Origin: Ampelocalamus luodianensis
Lineage: Eukaryota; Streptophyta; Magnoliopsida; Poales; Poaceae
Length of the DNA: 64,000 nucleotides
Reading direction: 5' to 3'
Assembly: GCA_036346255.1 (NCBI GenBank)
Contig: CM070622.1
Span: 25,074,751 to 25,138,750 of the forward strand
The notes beneath the pieces are model-generated. The model was not told where the DNA came from. It did not search any database and saw only the letters and a list, made by a program, of their open reading frames with translations. The position numbers and the translations under genes are program-made. This document shows, in pieces, positions 34,060 to 45,947 of this stretch. The first letter of the stretch is position 1. Every line of letters starts with the position of its first letter.

Positions 34060-35760
34060 GAATCACCGGACGTCGTACTGGGTAAGTTTCTGGTTAACTC
34101 AGTACCTGCATCAGTTTTGTTTGATTCTAGAGCTTCGCATTCGTTTGTTTCTGGAATGTTTGCAACCAAGAATGAATTGGAAGTTATGCAACTTAAGCAT
34201 ACTCTGTTAGTCCATCGCTGAGCGAGCTAAGTACTAGAGTGGGATGTTTAGGAGCTAAGTTACTCATAGTGGAGTTGAGTTTCTAGCCAACCTAATTGTC
34301 CTAGATACCCAAACCCTAGATGTCATTCTTGGCATGGATTGGTTATCCAAGCACAAGGCCGTGCTAGATTGTGGTCTGAGAGTCAGAATAATGAGGATGC
34401 CAAAGGAAACAAGGTAGAGTTTCTAGCCACCTCGATTCGTGATGGACATCTCATAGTGAACACCAAGACACTTTCCTTGGAAGAAGTACCAGTCGTCAGT
34501 GAATATCCAGATGTGTTTCCAGAAGAGTTACCAGGAATGCCACCGGATCGTGACATCGAGTTTGTCATCGACCTAGTGCCAGAGACAGCACCAATTTCAA
34601 AGAGACCTTATCGGATGCCAGCCGATGAGTTGGTAGAGATGAAGAAGCAGATAGAAGAACTTCTTGAGAAAGGATTCGTGAGAACTAGTTCGTCGCCGTG
34701 GGGAGCGCCATTGTTGTTTGTCAAAAAGAAAGATAGAAGTATGAGGATGTGTATTGATTATCGTTCCCTCAATGAAGTTACCATCAAGAACAAGTACCCA
34801 CTACCCCAGATAGATGATCTATTTGATCAGATGAAAGGAGACGGAGTATTCTCGAAGATCGACCTGCGATCAGGTTACCACCAGCTGAAGATTTGTCATA
34901 AGGATATACCAAAGACCACTTTCTCAACGCGGTATGGACATTATGAGTTCTTAGTCATGTCCTTTGGTCTGACTAATGCCCCTGCCTATTTCATGAACAT
35001 GATGAATAAAGTATTCATGGAATATTTGGACAAATTTGTAGTTGTGTTCATTGATGACATTCTAGTGTACTCCAAGTCGGAGGAAGAACACGCCGAACAT
35101 CTAAGGATAATATTGGAAAAACTCAGAGAGCATCAGTTGTATGCCAAGTTTAGCAAGTGTGATTTTTGGAAGAAAGAAGTTGATTTCCTTGGTCATGTGA
35201 TGATAGCCGAGGGAGTAGCGGTTGACCCCAGTAAAGTCAAAGCAGTGTTACATTGGGAGCAGCCCAAAATTGTAACTCAGATTCGCAGCTTCTTGGGAAT
35301 GGCAGGTTATTACCGTCGTTTCATCGAAAGATTATCATCAATTGCTAAGCCTCTTACGCAATTGTTGAAGAAAGAGAAGAAGTTCACTTGGACTCCAGAC
35401 TGTGAGGAAAGTTTTCAAGAGTTGAAGAAGCGCTTAACTTCAGCCCTAGTGCTGATTTTGCCAGATATTCGCAAGGATTTTGATATCTATTGTGATGCTT
35501 CGCGCCAAGGATTAGGATGCGTCCTGATGCAAGAAGGAAGAGCTGTCGCTTATGCGTCAAGGCAGTTGAGACCTCACGAGGAGAATTACCCTACTCATGA
35601 TCTGGAATTAGCTGCCGTAGTGCATACTTTAAAGATTTAGCGTCACTACCTTATCGATGAATCGCGTGAAGTCTACACGCATCATAAGAGTCTAAAGTAC
35701 ATCTTCACCCGATCGATTTGAACATGAGGCGAGAAGATGGTTAGAATTGATCAAGGATTA
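34060..35760 (+). pseudogene. Gypsy pol part 1: protease, reverse transcriptase, RNase H
   Basis: The protease active site reads LFDSRASHSF at about 34115, where the family has D-S/T-G-A. The segment from 34200 to 34380 is broken by stops, though the family motif for a static main strand can still be read around 34330 in another frame. Reverse transcriptase is open from 34339 to 35640, with KRPYRMPADEL, the LDLRSGYHQ-type motif as IDLRSGYHQ, and the catalytic box FIDDILVYS. RNase H begins YCDASRQGLGCVL. The frame ends at a TAG (35638-35640) exactly where this lineage has tryptophan (LKI-stop-RHYL), a single G-to-A change. Confidence 0.93.
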
Positions 35761-35853
35761 TAATCTTGGGATCCACTACTATCCCTAAAAGCCAACGAGT
35801 TGCGCACGCCTAAGTCGTAAGAGTTACCGCAATGCTTTGGAAGTAAAGGAAAG

Positions 35854-37360
35854 TTGCCTAACTTTATGAAGAATTTGAAGCTAAGGCTAGAAGTTGTGTC
35901 CGAAGGATTTGTAGCCAATTTGGAGGTACAACCACCCGGAGAAGCGGTTCGTGAAGCGCAACCAAAGGATTCGTGTTGTCGGACATTAAGCTCAAAATGG
36001 CGTAAGGAAAATTCAAAGATTTCACCAAGGATGATCAAGACATACTGGATTAATGGTCGATCTCGTACCGATATCGATGGTCTAAGACGATTAATCTTAA
36101 AAGAAGCCCATGACTCAAAGTATTCGATTCACCCTGGAAGTACCAAGATGTACCAGGATGTTAAGAATAAATTTTGGTGGCCAAATTTGAAGCGAGAAGT
36201 CGCAGAGTTCGTTGCCTTGTGCGACGTCTGCCAGAAGGTAAAGGCAGAACACCAGAGACCAGCAGGTTTGTTGCAACTGCTGAAGATTCCAGAATGGAAG
36301 TGGGAAGAGATCGGAATGGATTTCATCACCGGTTTACCCAAGACCCAATCGGGTTACGATTCGATCTGGGTAATAGTCGATCGTTTGACCAAGGTCGCCC
36401 ATTTCCTGCCAGTCAAAACCACGTACTCAGGAGATCGCCTTGCGGAATTGTACATGGCAAGAACTGTCAGTTTGCACGGTGTGCCCAAGAAGATAGTGTC
36501 AGATCGAGGATCTCAGTTCACCTCTCGTTTTTGTCGAAGTTTGCATGAAGCATTGGGTACCCATCTAAATTTCAGTACCGCATATCATCCACAGACAGAT
36601 GGACAGACTGAAAGGGTTAATCAGATATTGGAGGATATGCTGAGAGCTTGTGCTCTAGCTAACGCAACCCGTTGGGATAAAAGTTTACCGTATGCAGAAT
36701 TCTCGTACAACAACAGTTATCAAGCTAGTATGCAAATGTCACCATTTAAAGCTTTGTATGGCCGTGCCTGCCGAACCCCGTTGAATTGGTCAGAAACAGC
36801 TGAACGTTCAGTATTCGGTCCAGACATCATCCAAGAAGCAGAAGAGCAAGTGACCATGACCAGAGAAAGATTGAAGATAGCTCAGTCCAGGCAGAAGAGC
36901 TACGCTGATAATCGTCGTCGAGATCTCAGCTTTGAACCCGAGGATTTCGTTTATCTTCGAGTCACTCCGCTCAGAGGTGTCAAAAGGTTTCATACCAAAG
37001 GGAAGCTTGCCCCGATGTATGTTGGTCCGTTCAAGATTTTGGAACGCCGTGGAGAAGTTGCTTATCAGTTGGAGCTACCGCAGTCGTTAGCAGGAGTGCA
37101 TGATGTCTTTCATGTCTCGCAGTTGAAGAAGTGTCTCCGTGTGCCAGAAGAGCAAGCCCCGCTAGAATCGATTGACTTGAAGGAGGATCTTACCTACAAG
37201 GAGCAGCCAGTCAAAATTTTGGATGTCGCAGAGCGCCTCACCAGAAGCAAGACTGTTCGTTTTTGCAAGGTCTAGTGGAGCAACCACTCGGAAGGAGAAG
37301 CAACGTGGGAACGTGAAGAAGAGCTGAAAGCCGAGTTTCTTAGCCTTTTCTCTAGCTAGC
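35854..37360 (+). pseudogene. Gypsy pol part 2: integrase with chromodomain-like tail
   Basis: This segment has the HHCC zinc finger (HPGSTKMYQDVKNKFWW to CDVCQKVK) and the DDE core: MDFITGLP, VSDRGSQFTS, and E in TDGQTERVNQ. These are followed by a GPFKILERRGEVAYQLELP-type module and VFHVSQLKKC. The C-terminus reads KILDVAERLTRSKTVRFCKV, then a TAG at 37273-37275 where related elements have glutamine, then WSNHSEGEATWEREEELK in the same frame. That tail is the Tekay/Del chromodomain-like ending, which directs insertion to chromatin. The core is intact; the stop removes the tail. Upstream (35641-35853) the linker to RNase H is frameshifted. Confidence 0.93.
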
Positions 37361-37386
37361 CTGAATCTCGGGGTCGAAATTCCTTT

Positions 37387-37400
37387 AAGGGGGGGAGGTT
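37387..37400 (+). promoter_or_regulatory. Polypurine tract of the Gypsy element
   Basis: A purine run AAGGGGGGGAGG followed by TT abuts the 3' LTR. It primes plus-strand DNA synthesis and confirms the LTR start at 37401. Confidence 0.85.
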
Positions 37401-37575
37401 TGTAACATCCCAATTTTCTGAGCTTAAAAATATTTTAATAGTTAGTAGGGAGAAAATTCACCATTTGGATTTATTTGAATTTAAATTCAAAAGCTTAATA
37501 TTGGACTTTCCAATAAAAAAATATTTAATGTGAATAATCCCAATATGAACATTAGCCAAAACTATTTTACTGAAT
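37401..37575 (+). mobile_element. Truncated 3' LTR of the Gypsy element
   Basis: It starts TGTAACATCCC and matches 28477-28650 with four substitutions, then diverges abruptly after CCAAAACTATTTTA. Only about 5% of the LTR remains. What follows (CTGAATAGCGCTACTGATAT) is unrelated to the 5' LTR. Confidence 0.92.
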
Positions 37576-37830
37576 AGCGCTACTGATATATATGAAAATG
37601 GTATGGTACTTCTGAAAGTACGTACTCCCACTTCTCACATACCACTTAAATTGTATTATGTACATATTTATCTATTTGAACATACTCGAATAATGATTAT
37701 AAGATACTCCAAAGTAAGTTCCATGAAAAATTTCATCGAAGTCCACTTTTTATAGTAAAATTTATGTGAATACTTCTTTTATATATAAAAAGGGTATATA
37801 AAAAAAATAAAGGGCTCCAATGTTTTTTTT
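37576..37830. repeat. Dispersed AT-rich repeat, inverted relative to the 6.85-kb copy
   Basis: The complement of 37600-37700 contains AATTTAAGTGGTATGTGAGA and a GAGTAT(N)AAATAAATA-like neighbour, matching the sequence at about 6870-6950. The ends are not defined. It could be a MITE that sits at, or was used in, the deletion that truncated the Gypsy LTR. Confidence 0.5.
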
Positions 37831-38643
37831 GAGATAATTGCACTGTAGCTCTCTAAACTCGTGAAAGTTTACTCCCTGAACTTTCATTTTACTTTCTCGC
37901 ACTCGTAAACTTGCCCCTATTTGCACCACATGTCCTTTTCTCCGTTAGTTGACGGAATAGGCCGATAATTGCAAGGTAGCTCCTTAAACTTGTGAGGTTG
38001 TATCACTTTACTCCTTGAACTTGTATTTTACCTTCTTGGTCCTCTAAACTTGTCCTCGTTTGCACCATAGGTCATATTCTCAGTTAGTTGATGGGAGCAC
38101 GAAGTAGAACGCGACGACACGAACCTAGAGAGGTGGATAAAGAGGGGAGAGGCTCACCAGTGACAATGAATTTGGATGATGAAGACTTGTGGTCGCTGTG
38201 GAGGAACACACACACGATCTCCACGATGATTGCGGTTCGACTTCGATTGAACATGGAAGAACGCAGGCGAGGTCCGGGAACACGGTGTGACGCAGTCAAT
38301 CTTGGTAGAGACCCGTCAGAATGGGGGGAACGGAAGGTGTCAGCTACAAAGGACACCAAGTTAGCATATTCCATCAACTAAGAATATGACCTATGGTGCA
38401 AATGGGAACAAGTTTAGGGGGTCAACAAAGTAAAATACAAGTTCAAGGAGTAAACTGGTACAACCTCACAAGTTTAGGGAGCTACAGTGCAATTATCAAC
38501 CTATTCTGTCAACTAACGGAAGAAAGGACCCATAGTGAAAACGAGGACAAGTTTAGGGGGCTGAGAAAGTAAAATGTAAGTTCAGAGAGTAAAGTGGTAC
38601 AACCTCACAAGTTTAGGGAGCGGAGCTACAATGCTATTATCTC
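37831..38643. mobile_element. Foldback / MULE-like element with doubled inverted arms
   Basis: The left arm contains two related ~130-bp units (37831 to about 37966 and about 37971 to 38097), each running from ATAATTGCAmtGTAGCTC to GTTAGTTGA. The right arm (38364-38643) is the inverted counterpart, again as two units, ending GCTATTATCTC. The termini GAGATAATTGCA and TGCTATTATCTC pair, and T-rich runs of 8-9 bases flank both sides as a possible target duplication. The ~270-bp centre (38098-38363) is GC-richer and open in part (MNLDDEDLWSLWRNTHTIST in frame) but has no known domain. It may be captured sequence. No transposase, so non-autonomous. Confidence 0.8.
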
Positions 38644-39030
38644 ATTTTTTTTTAATCAAGTCGCATTGGAGTATCTTATAATTGATATTTAAGTATAATA
38701 AAAGTGATAAAGGTGTATAATATGTTTGTTTTTCAATCAAGTCGCATGGGAGGGCGAGCTCGCGGTGAGGTAGGGGAGGGCGAGACACGGCGATGGTGCA
38801 CTGTGCGGGTGTGCCGTGTGCGCATGGTGGCCCAGGGTGCTGGCACGACAGCGACACTGAGAATAGACGAGGCTTGTGGCTGCTAAGCTGGAGCTCTAAA
38901 TAGCAGGTTATTAACTCTCTCTTTCCTCGGTCCTAAGTCATTAACTTGTGGTTTCTGGATGCAAAAGATTAGAAGACTGAATATAGAAGTTTTTATGAAT
39001 TCTTATTCATCATGTATCTTTCTAGATTTG
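38644..39030. other. Intergenic DNA between the foldback element and the hAT relic
   Basis: The word AATCAAGTCGCAT occurs twice (38654 and 38736), suggesting a small duplication. No gene is visible. Confidence 0.4.
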
Positions 39031-39039
39031 TAAAAGATG

Positions 39040-41390
39040 GAGAAGAAGAAACACACTTTGACACTTTGAATCGTATTTTCTCAACCAATCCAAGTACAAG
39101 TACCCCCATACAGATGAGAGTGCAACTGAACTAAAGAATCATCATCTTGATTTTAATGCGTATGGAGTTATTGCTGATCCAGCATGTTGCATACCAATTG
39201 AACAATATCCCAATGAAATTATAGATCAAGTGAGAAAAACGTATTTGCTGAAGGGTCCTACTCAACCAAAAGGTCTTAATTTTCCAAAGAAAATGATGGG
39301 TGATGAAGAAAGATCTTTTCAAGCATCGTGGTACCAAAAATTTGATTGGTTGAAATATAGTGTGTCCAAGGATGTCAATTTTTGTTTCTACTTTTTTCTC
39401 TTGAAGAGTCCGACATATCCTAATTATTTTGGGAGTGACATCTTCACAAAATCTGGGTTAGTTAATTGGAGGAAGGCTACAAAATTTTTAAATCAACATG
39501 TAGGTGGACCTAATAGTATCCACAACATTGCAAGGCAACGCTGTGGTGATTTCAAAAATCAAAGATCAAGTGTGTGAAACAAATTTAATAATTACACTCA
39601 GGAGGCAGAAGCCCTATACCAAATTCGTTGGACTGCTTCTGTAGATTGTACAAGATATCTCATAATGTAAGGTGAAACTTTTCATGGACATGATGAATCT
39701 TTTACCTCCATCAACAAGAGTAAATTTAGAGAGTTGGTGGACTGGTATAAATATAAGACATTTGATAAAGCTCTTACATTTTGTTTGATGATTTCTCCAG
39801 ATATGTAAAAGGACATTGCGAAAGCTTGTGCACAAGAGGTCGTAGAGGTGATAAAAGGGTGGGATTGGAGATAGGAATTTCGTGGTGCTTATTGATGAGG
39901 CACATGATTCATCAATAAATGAGCAAATGTTCGACATTGTGAGGTTAGTTGTTTATTATTCGTACCATTTATGCATTGTATTGTTCTAATTGTGCGTAAT
40001 TCATGGCATGTAGGTTTGTGAACAAGCAAGGAAAGATCATAGAAATATTTCTTCGCATTGAGCATGTCACAAGGTGTACTTATGTTGCATCGAAGGAAGC
40101 TTTGTTTGGTTTGTTTGGTAATCATGGTTTGACTATTTCTAGGCTACGTGGATATGGTTACGATGGAGCTTCAAATATGAGAGGTGGATTTAGTGGCTTG
40201 CAGAGATTGATTCGAGATGAGAATTTGTTTGCTTTCTATGTCCATTACTTCGCCCACCAGCTACATTTAGTGATTGTCATTGTCGTAGGTTATGGCAGAT
40301 CTATTGCTAATTTCTTCAACTATATTCCCTTGATAGTGACCACTGTGTATGCATCTTGCCAGAGAAAGGATGCATTGCTTGCAAAAGCATCAAAATGTCT
40401 TGTTAGAGAAGTTGTAGAATAGTGTGCTTTGACTGGGATAGGGCAACATCAACAAACTAGCATAGCTAGACCTGGAGATACTAGATGGGGCTCATATATT
40501 AAAACATTATTTCGTATGTACCAAATGTGGGAGGTAGTGTTGGAGCGCTAGAGGTTGTATGTGAAGATGGGTAATTTCCATCGGGCCATGGTGGAGCATC
40601 AGGTTTGCTACAAAAGATGAAAAACTTTGAATATGTATTCGTCATGTATTTCTTGATAGACCTATTGGGCATAACAAATGCGCTCTCACTTTCTTTGCAA
40701 AAGAAGGATAAATGCATTGTTGAAGCCATGGGTTTGATCGTGGATATGAAAGTGCGCTTGCAAGACTTGAGGGACAATGAGTGCGAGCCAATGTTTAATC
40801 AAGTCAGAAGCTTTTGTGAGGCAACTGAGATTTGATGTGCCAGATCTGGACAATCACATTGGTGTTAGGGGTAAATATGCAGGTTGAAAGCGGAAGGTGA
40901 CTCACCTTCATTATTACAAACTTAACATTTTCAATGCTGCTCTTGATGCCATTATGACAGAGATAGATCATTACTTCAATGAAGTTTCTTCATAGTTATT
41001 GGTATGCATGTCTTGTCTTGATCATAAAAACTCATTCTCTGAGTTTGATGTGGATAAGCTTATTCGACTAGCTGTGATTTATGTTGATAACTTCACCATA
41101 GCTGATCGTTTGTTGTTAAAAAAAATCAGCTTCAAACCTTTATTTTCAATATTAGAAAAAGTATGGAATTTCATGGATGCCGTGATCTTGCAAAGGCCGC
41201 TCAAAAGATGGTTGAAAATGGAAAAGATAGAACTTTCACATTGGTTTATCGCCTCATCGAACTGATATTGATCATTCCAGTGACAACGACATCAATTAAG
41301 AAAATCTTCTCGGCAATGAATATTATCAAGACATATTTGTGCAACAAGGTAGCAGATGAACGACTCAATAACTTGATGGTGCAATGAGCG
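39040..41390 (+). pseudogene. Decayed hAT-type transposase gene (ZMYM1-like, TTF zinc finger family)
   Basis: Pieces of one protein appear in order in several frames. An N-terminal segment reads DPACCIPIEQYPNEIIDQVR, then KTYLLKGPTQPKGLNFP and WYQKFDWLKYSVSKD (TTF-type zinc-finger region, 39170-39370). The DUF4371-like part has RGYGYDGASNMRGGFSGLQ and AFYVHYFAHQLHLV (40140-40275). The C-terminus has TTTSIKKIFSAMNIIKTYL and CNKVADERLNNLMV (41280-41385), the hAT dimerisation region. Stops and frame changes separate them. This matches grass genes labelled zinc finger MYM-type protein 1-like, which derive from hAT transposases. No terminal inverted repeats were found. It lies about 1.1 kb upstream of the SPIKE1 start. 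Confidence 0.85.
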
Positions 41391-42519
41391 AGAGATATTT
41401 AGGAGCATTGATGATAATAGAATCATAAGACACTTTCAAGACATGAAATCTTGTATAATGAATTTACTGCTCACTCAAAGTTACTGGCTTATTAGTGGTA
41501 TGTTTTGTTTTATTTCCAGTATTTATAATTATTAACAATTTACTGTTGTATCACTAATTCTGATTATTTTGATTTATGGACTATCAATCGCTACTCGTGT
41601 ATATTTATGGGCATTTGGGACATACAATCCAATAGCGAGGTACTATCTTCACTGTAATTTGCATTTTTTTCAAGTTGTGTATGGGTTTAGATTGAACAAG
41701 ACAATTTGATGTATGTTTATCTCACGTTAGCTTCAACCTTAGCACTCCTTAATTTTCGTCGTGTTTTCGCAACCGGAGACACCGTAAATTAGCAAATGCG
41801 TTGCAGAAAGAAGTCACAATTATCAAACCATTTCAACTACATTTTATCAACAAAAAACGAAACAAGGCCCTTACGTGTACAACCACCGGTGTGCCCCATC
41901 GCAGACACACACAGCAGTCTGCTGTTGTCTCAACCTCTTGACAGCGAAGCATTCATTTGTGCGAGTGCGAGAGCAGCCGCTGCACAAGCATTTCAAAAGA
42001 TTTTAAAACTAAAAAAATGCACAGGTAGAAGAAGACAAACCAAATCTTTGTTTTTTGACAACTCGCTTTCCCCCTCCCTTTCCACTAAAAAACACTCGAC
42101 CTCCCACTCCCAACTCCACCTGCTGCCTCCTTCGCTTCCTCTCCACTTCACCAAACCCTGGGCTCGGGGAGAGCGGAGCAGAGCAGAGCAGAGCAGCAGA
42201 TGGCGAGCGCAAGCAATGGCCAATGAGTGGCGGTAGCATCGCCTTTTCTTCCCCCGCTTCTGCCCTCTAGCTAGTGCCTCGGGTTGGTTGCAGTGGGTGG
42301 GAGGGGGATTCCTTCGCGCTGCGTCACTTCTCGGGCACGCCTCCCTCGCCCGGATCTGGGTCGCAGTCGCGAGATCCTGAGCTCAGATTCGCGAGCTCCC
42401 TCGCTCCGGTACGGCGTTTGGTCAGATTTTTTTTGGGTCGGTTGGTGATGGTTGTTGTTGGTTAGTGCTGCTTTACGCTGCGCTGCGCGGATTTGTGCTT
42501 AATTGGTTTGGTTGGTGGA
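41391..42519 (+). promoter_or_regulatory. Upstream region and 5' leader of SPIKE1
   Basis: No gene is seen from 41391 to about 42000. From 42060 to 42150 the plus strand is rich in CT/CCT runs (CTTTCCCCCTCCCTTTCC, CTCCTTCGCTTCCTCTCC), like the pyrimidine patches near plant transcription starts. The leader then becomes GC-rich up to the ATG at 42520. No strong TATA box is evident. A possible leader intron could begin at GGTACGGC near 42409, which only a transcript would settle. Confidence 0.45.
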
Positions 42520-45500
42520 ATGGCGGCTCAGGTGGCGGCGATGGATCCCGCGGTGGCGGTGGCGGGGGCCGGGGCGGGGGAAGGACAGCGGTTCAAGCGG
42601 ATTCCGCGGCAGTCGTGTGCGGGGAACCTGGAGCTGGATCCACTGGTATGTATCACTCGCTACTCGTGCTTGTGGCGGTGATTGTTGATTTGGTTTTGCG
42701 AATGAGGCTGTTGTGTTTATTGAGCTTTTAGGGGCGGTGTGGTAGTGCAGACAATGTGGTGCATGGGGAGCCCGAGAAGTTTGCAATGTAGTGAAAGGGA
42801 TGCTCGAGATCTCAATGTCTCTGGCGTGCTTCCGTTGCTTAGAGTTTTGGACTTTCTTAATGCACTCATGCGTGCGCTGCGAGCTTAGTGTAAACTGATG
42901 GTGGTGGTATCTAGTGGTGAAGTGCTGCTAGCTTTGTGCTTTTGAGGTGAACCATTGTCGGATGCAGTTGTTTACTGTCCTTATCGCTAGAATGTGGATG
43001 GGTTTTCCGTGTTTAAACAAATAGCAGCCTTTATGGACTTATGGTTGGCCTTGCAATGCTGTATTGGTTTTTGGGTTCGCCGCTATTTAGGGAATTAGTT
43101 CATTGAATTGTTCGTTTTGGATTTGCCACTATTTGGCAATGAATTTATTGAGTGGTTCATTGTACTAATATAGACCATTAAGAATGGAACTAGACTATCA
43201 TGGTCTATGGCTAAATATTTTCCATCTTTCTCACGTGTATGACATTCCATGATAGAATTATTCCCTGTGTATTAGTGTCACACATACTTAGTTGCTAATA
43301 ATTCATTTTGCTCCTTTTGGTTACTATCACCAGAAATACCAGAAATACAATTTAGGGCTGCATGATTTTAAGAGTTAAGGGTCAAAAGAGCTAAGTGCCT
43401 TTTTTTTGGTTTTCAGCTTAACGAAAATTTAGATCAGTGGCCACATCTAAATGAGCTGGTACAGTGCTATAAGGCTTATTTTGTGAAAGATGACTGCAAA
43501 TATGGACGATATGAGAGTGTTGCACCACCAGCCTTTCAAAATCAAATTTTCGAGGGATCTGATACTGACATAGAAACAGGTAATCCACCATCCTTGTGGC
43601 TGAATTAGTTTCACATACATATTTGTGTACAAAATAACTTTATTTCCTTGCTTTGTCATAGAGTTGCAGCTTTGCAACGCTAGGCATTCCAAGCTTGAGG
43701 AAACTGCTGAAGATGATATGCCAAGCACCTCAGGGAGGCAAATATATGAAACTGAACCGTCTGCTTCATCTTCAAAAAAAGTAAGTGCATGCTCACCAGA
43801 TTTCTATTTTAGGTGGATGTTTACCATGTGCTTTGCCTGCTTACTGTGCAGTGTGTACTTTTAATGGCATACTACTCGCTAAGCTACCTCCTCTGCAATT
43901 AATCCAAGTGCCTACACAGGAGGGTCCTCATATTGGATAAAAAAACTATTTCATGCTTAATTCCTTATGCAGTTTATTTATCTGCTGGTCCTTTGTTTCA
44001 TCTACTATTGTTGAACTTATTGTTCATTTGATTTACTTGTCTGAATCCTTTTATGCGTTCAATCAACTAGTACTTTTCCGGTGTTTTCTGATTTATTACT
44101 TCCTGTGCAAACAAGTTACATTGGATGCAATATTATTGGTGACATGGACATTTGTAGCAGCAGCAGTCTAAGCTTTTGAACCACCAAACTGTGAATTTTC
44201 TTTGATTAATGCTCACAATTCACATAGTCGCCTTTCCTTGAATTTCTTGTTCTCCTTTTGTCTCTCAGTCTCTTATTTGTAATGTCTATATTTTACCAAT
44301 CTGCCATATGTTTGACATTAGCATATGCACTAGCAATTGCCATCTTGATGTATTGCATCAACGACATGTTATTCGATTGTTTTTCCAGCACTGTAATCTG
44401 TCACCTTTACCGGCGTATGAACCTGCATTTGATTGGGAGAATGAAAGATCTTTGATATTTGGCCTACGGGTGCCAGAAAGTCTCCCTGCAATCCACAGCA
44501 GGTTGCTTCAAGCTGCAACTCAAGCAATACATATGTCTTTGCTTTCTTTTCCCTTCTTCTTGCTCTGAACAATGTTTGTTACTAGTCCCATGTTATAACT
44601 TATTCTCTACTGATTACAGTGGATTGAAGATAACTGTGAAGGTATTATCTTTGTCATTCCAAGCTGGATTAGTTGGTGAGCAAAAATAAGCAGTTTATCT
44701 CGTTTGTTTCAACACTGTTAAGCTGTGCTATATCTTCATTTATACTTCACAGCGTAATAGTGTAATACTAACCTGCCTTTTGCCCATGTATCATGTGCAG
44801 AGCCTTTTAGCGGTACAATCTGCTTGTACAACAAAGATAGAAGAGAAAAACTGTCGGAAGACTTCTATTTTCACATACTTCCATCAGAAATGCAAGATGT
44901 AAGGAGCAATGGAAATTACTTCCTTCTGGGCCTCATTTCAATCCTCTAGATTTTTACTATTGAATATTGATATTTACAAATAGAAACAGTTTTAGCTCGT
45001 TAGTTATGCTGAAATTCCACAATGATCTAATTTGTATTCTTAATGACCATTTTCATTTCTTTCGTATTTAATTAGGCTCGGGTTTCTTTGGACCGTCGGG
45101 GTGTTTTTTCGTTGGATGCCCTTTCGCCATCAGTCTGCCTTCTGATTCAGCTAGAGAAGGCTGCTACCGAAGAAGGGGGTGTAACACCTTCCGTTTACTC
45201 TCGTAAAGAACCTGTAAGAAAAAAAAACTCTCCTTGGGTGAATCGTGTCTGTTGTCATTACTCTTATGCTCATTTTTGTGATAGGTGCACTTGACTGAGA
45301 AAGAGAAGCAGAAGCTGCAAGTTTGGTCTCGAATCATGGCATATAGAGAGTCATTTGCATGGGCTATGATTCCGCTGTTTGAGAACCATGCTGGTGGTGC
45401 TGGTGATGCTGCCTCTCCTAGCAGCCCTTTAGCACCAAGTATGTCAGGCTCAAGTTCTCAAGATAGCATCGTGGAGCCTATTTCCAAGCTCACTTTAGAT

Positions 45501-45947
45501 GGAAAACTCAACCATTATTCAAGTGGAAGCTCAGTTATTGTAGAAATATCAAACTTAAACAAAGTGAAGGAAAGCTATATAGAGGACTCCCTCCAAGTAA
45601 GAATGAGCAACCGAGCACAATAAGTTAGCATTGTTGATAAATGATAATTAACTAAATAATTATGTTAATTCTTTTGTCACTTGTAGGATCCGAAACTTTC
45701 ACACAAACCAGTGAAAGGTGTACTGAGGTTAGAGGTAGAAAAACTTCATAATGGCCATAATGACGCGGATAACATTTCTGAAGGTGGGAGCATGGTCAAT
45801 GATTTGAATGATGCTGGTGAGCTCAATAATGGCAGATACAACAGGAATAGCTTTGATGGGATCCACAGTTCTGTGAATTCTAGTGCCATTGTCCAGAAAG
45901 ATGCACATCAAAATGGTCAAATTTCTAATACAGAGAATGGTGACAAT
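42520..45947 (+). other. SPIKE1 exons 1-9: N-terminal region before DHR1 (codons 1-462)
   Basis: Exon 1 begins MAAQVAAMDPAV with an alanine/glycine-rich stretch, then FKRIPRQSCAGNLELDPL, which resembles the start of plant SPIKE1. Exon 2 continues LNENLDQWPHLNELVQCY. Exons 4-5 give ENERSLIFGLRVPESLP and LKITVKVLSLSFQAGLVE. Exons 7-8 hold VSLDRRGVFSLDALSPSVCL and EKEKQKLQVWSRIMAYRESF. Exons 8-9 are long and partly low-complexity (serine, asparagine and glycine-rich), probably a flexible linker. The alanine-rich N-terminus differs most from dicot copies, a known tendency of grass proteins with GC-rich 5' ends. Confidence 0.9.

Larger units (their letters stand above)
28477..37575 (+). mobile_element. 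Gypsy (Ty3) LTR retrotransposon, Tekay/Del-like chromovirus, 3'-truncated
   Basis: The order is 5' LTR (28477-31710), initiator-methionine tRNA primer-binding site (31715), an extra ORF (31926-32603), gag with a CCHC knuckle, protease, reverse transcriptase, RNase H, integrase with a chromodomain-like tail, polypurine tract (37387-37400), and a 3' LTR beginning at 37401. Integrase after RNase H makes it Gypsy; the tail and the long LTR point to the Tekay/Del lineage. The 3' LTR stops matching at about 37575. Over the shared ~174 bp I count four substitutions (about 2.3%), suggesting a fairly young insertion. Gag and pol carry stops and frameshifts, so it is not autonomous. Confidence 0.93.

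Noticed and set aside
41796..42236. 146-codon plus-strand frame upstream of SPIKE1
   Set aside because: It runs through the pyrimidine-rich leader of SPIKE1 and has no domain, so chance is more likely, although a leader frame in part of the mRNA cannot be excluded.
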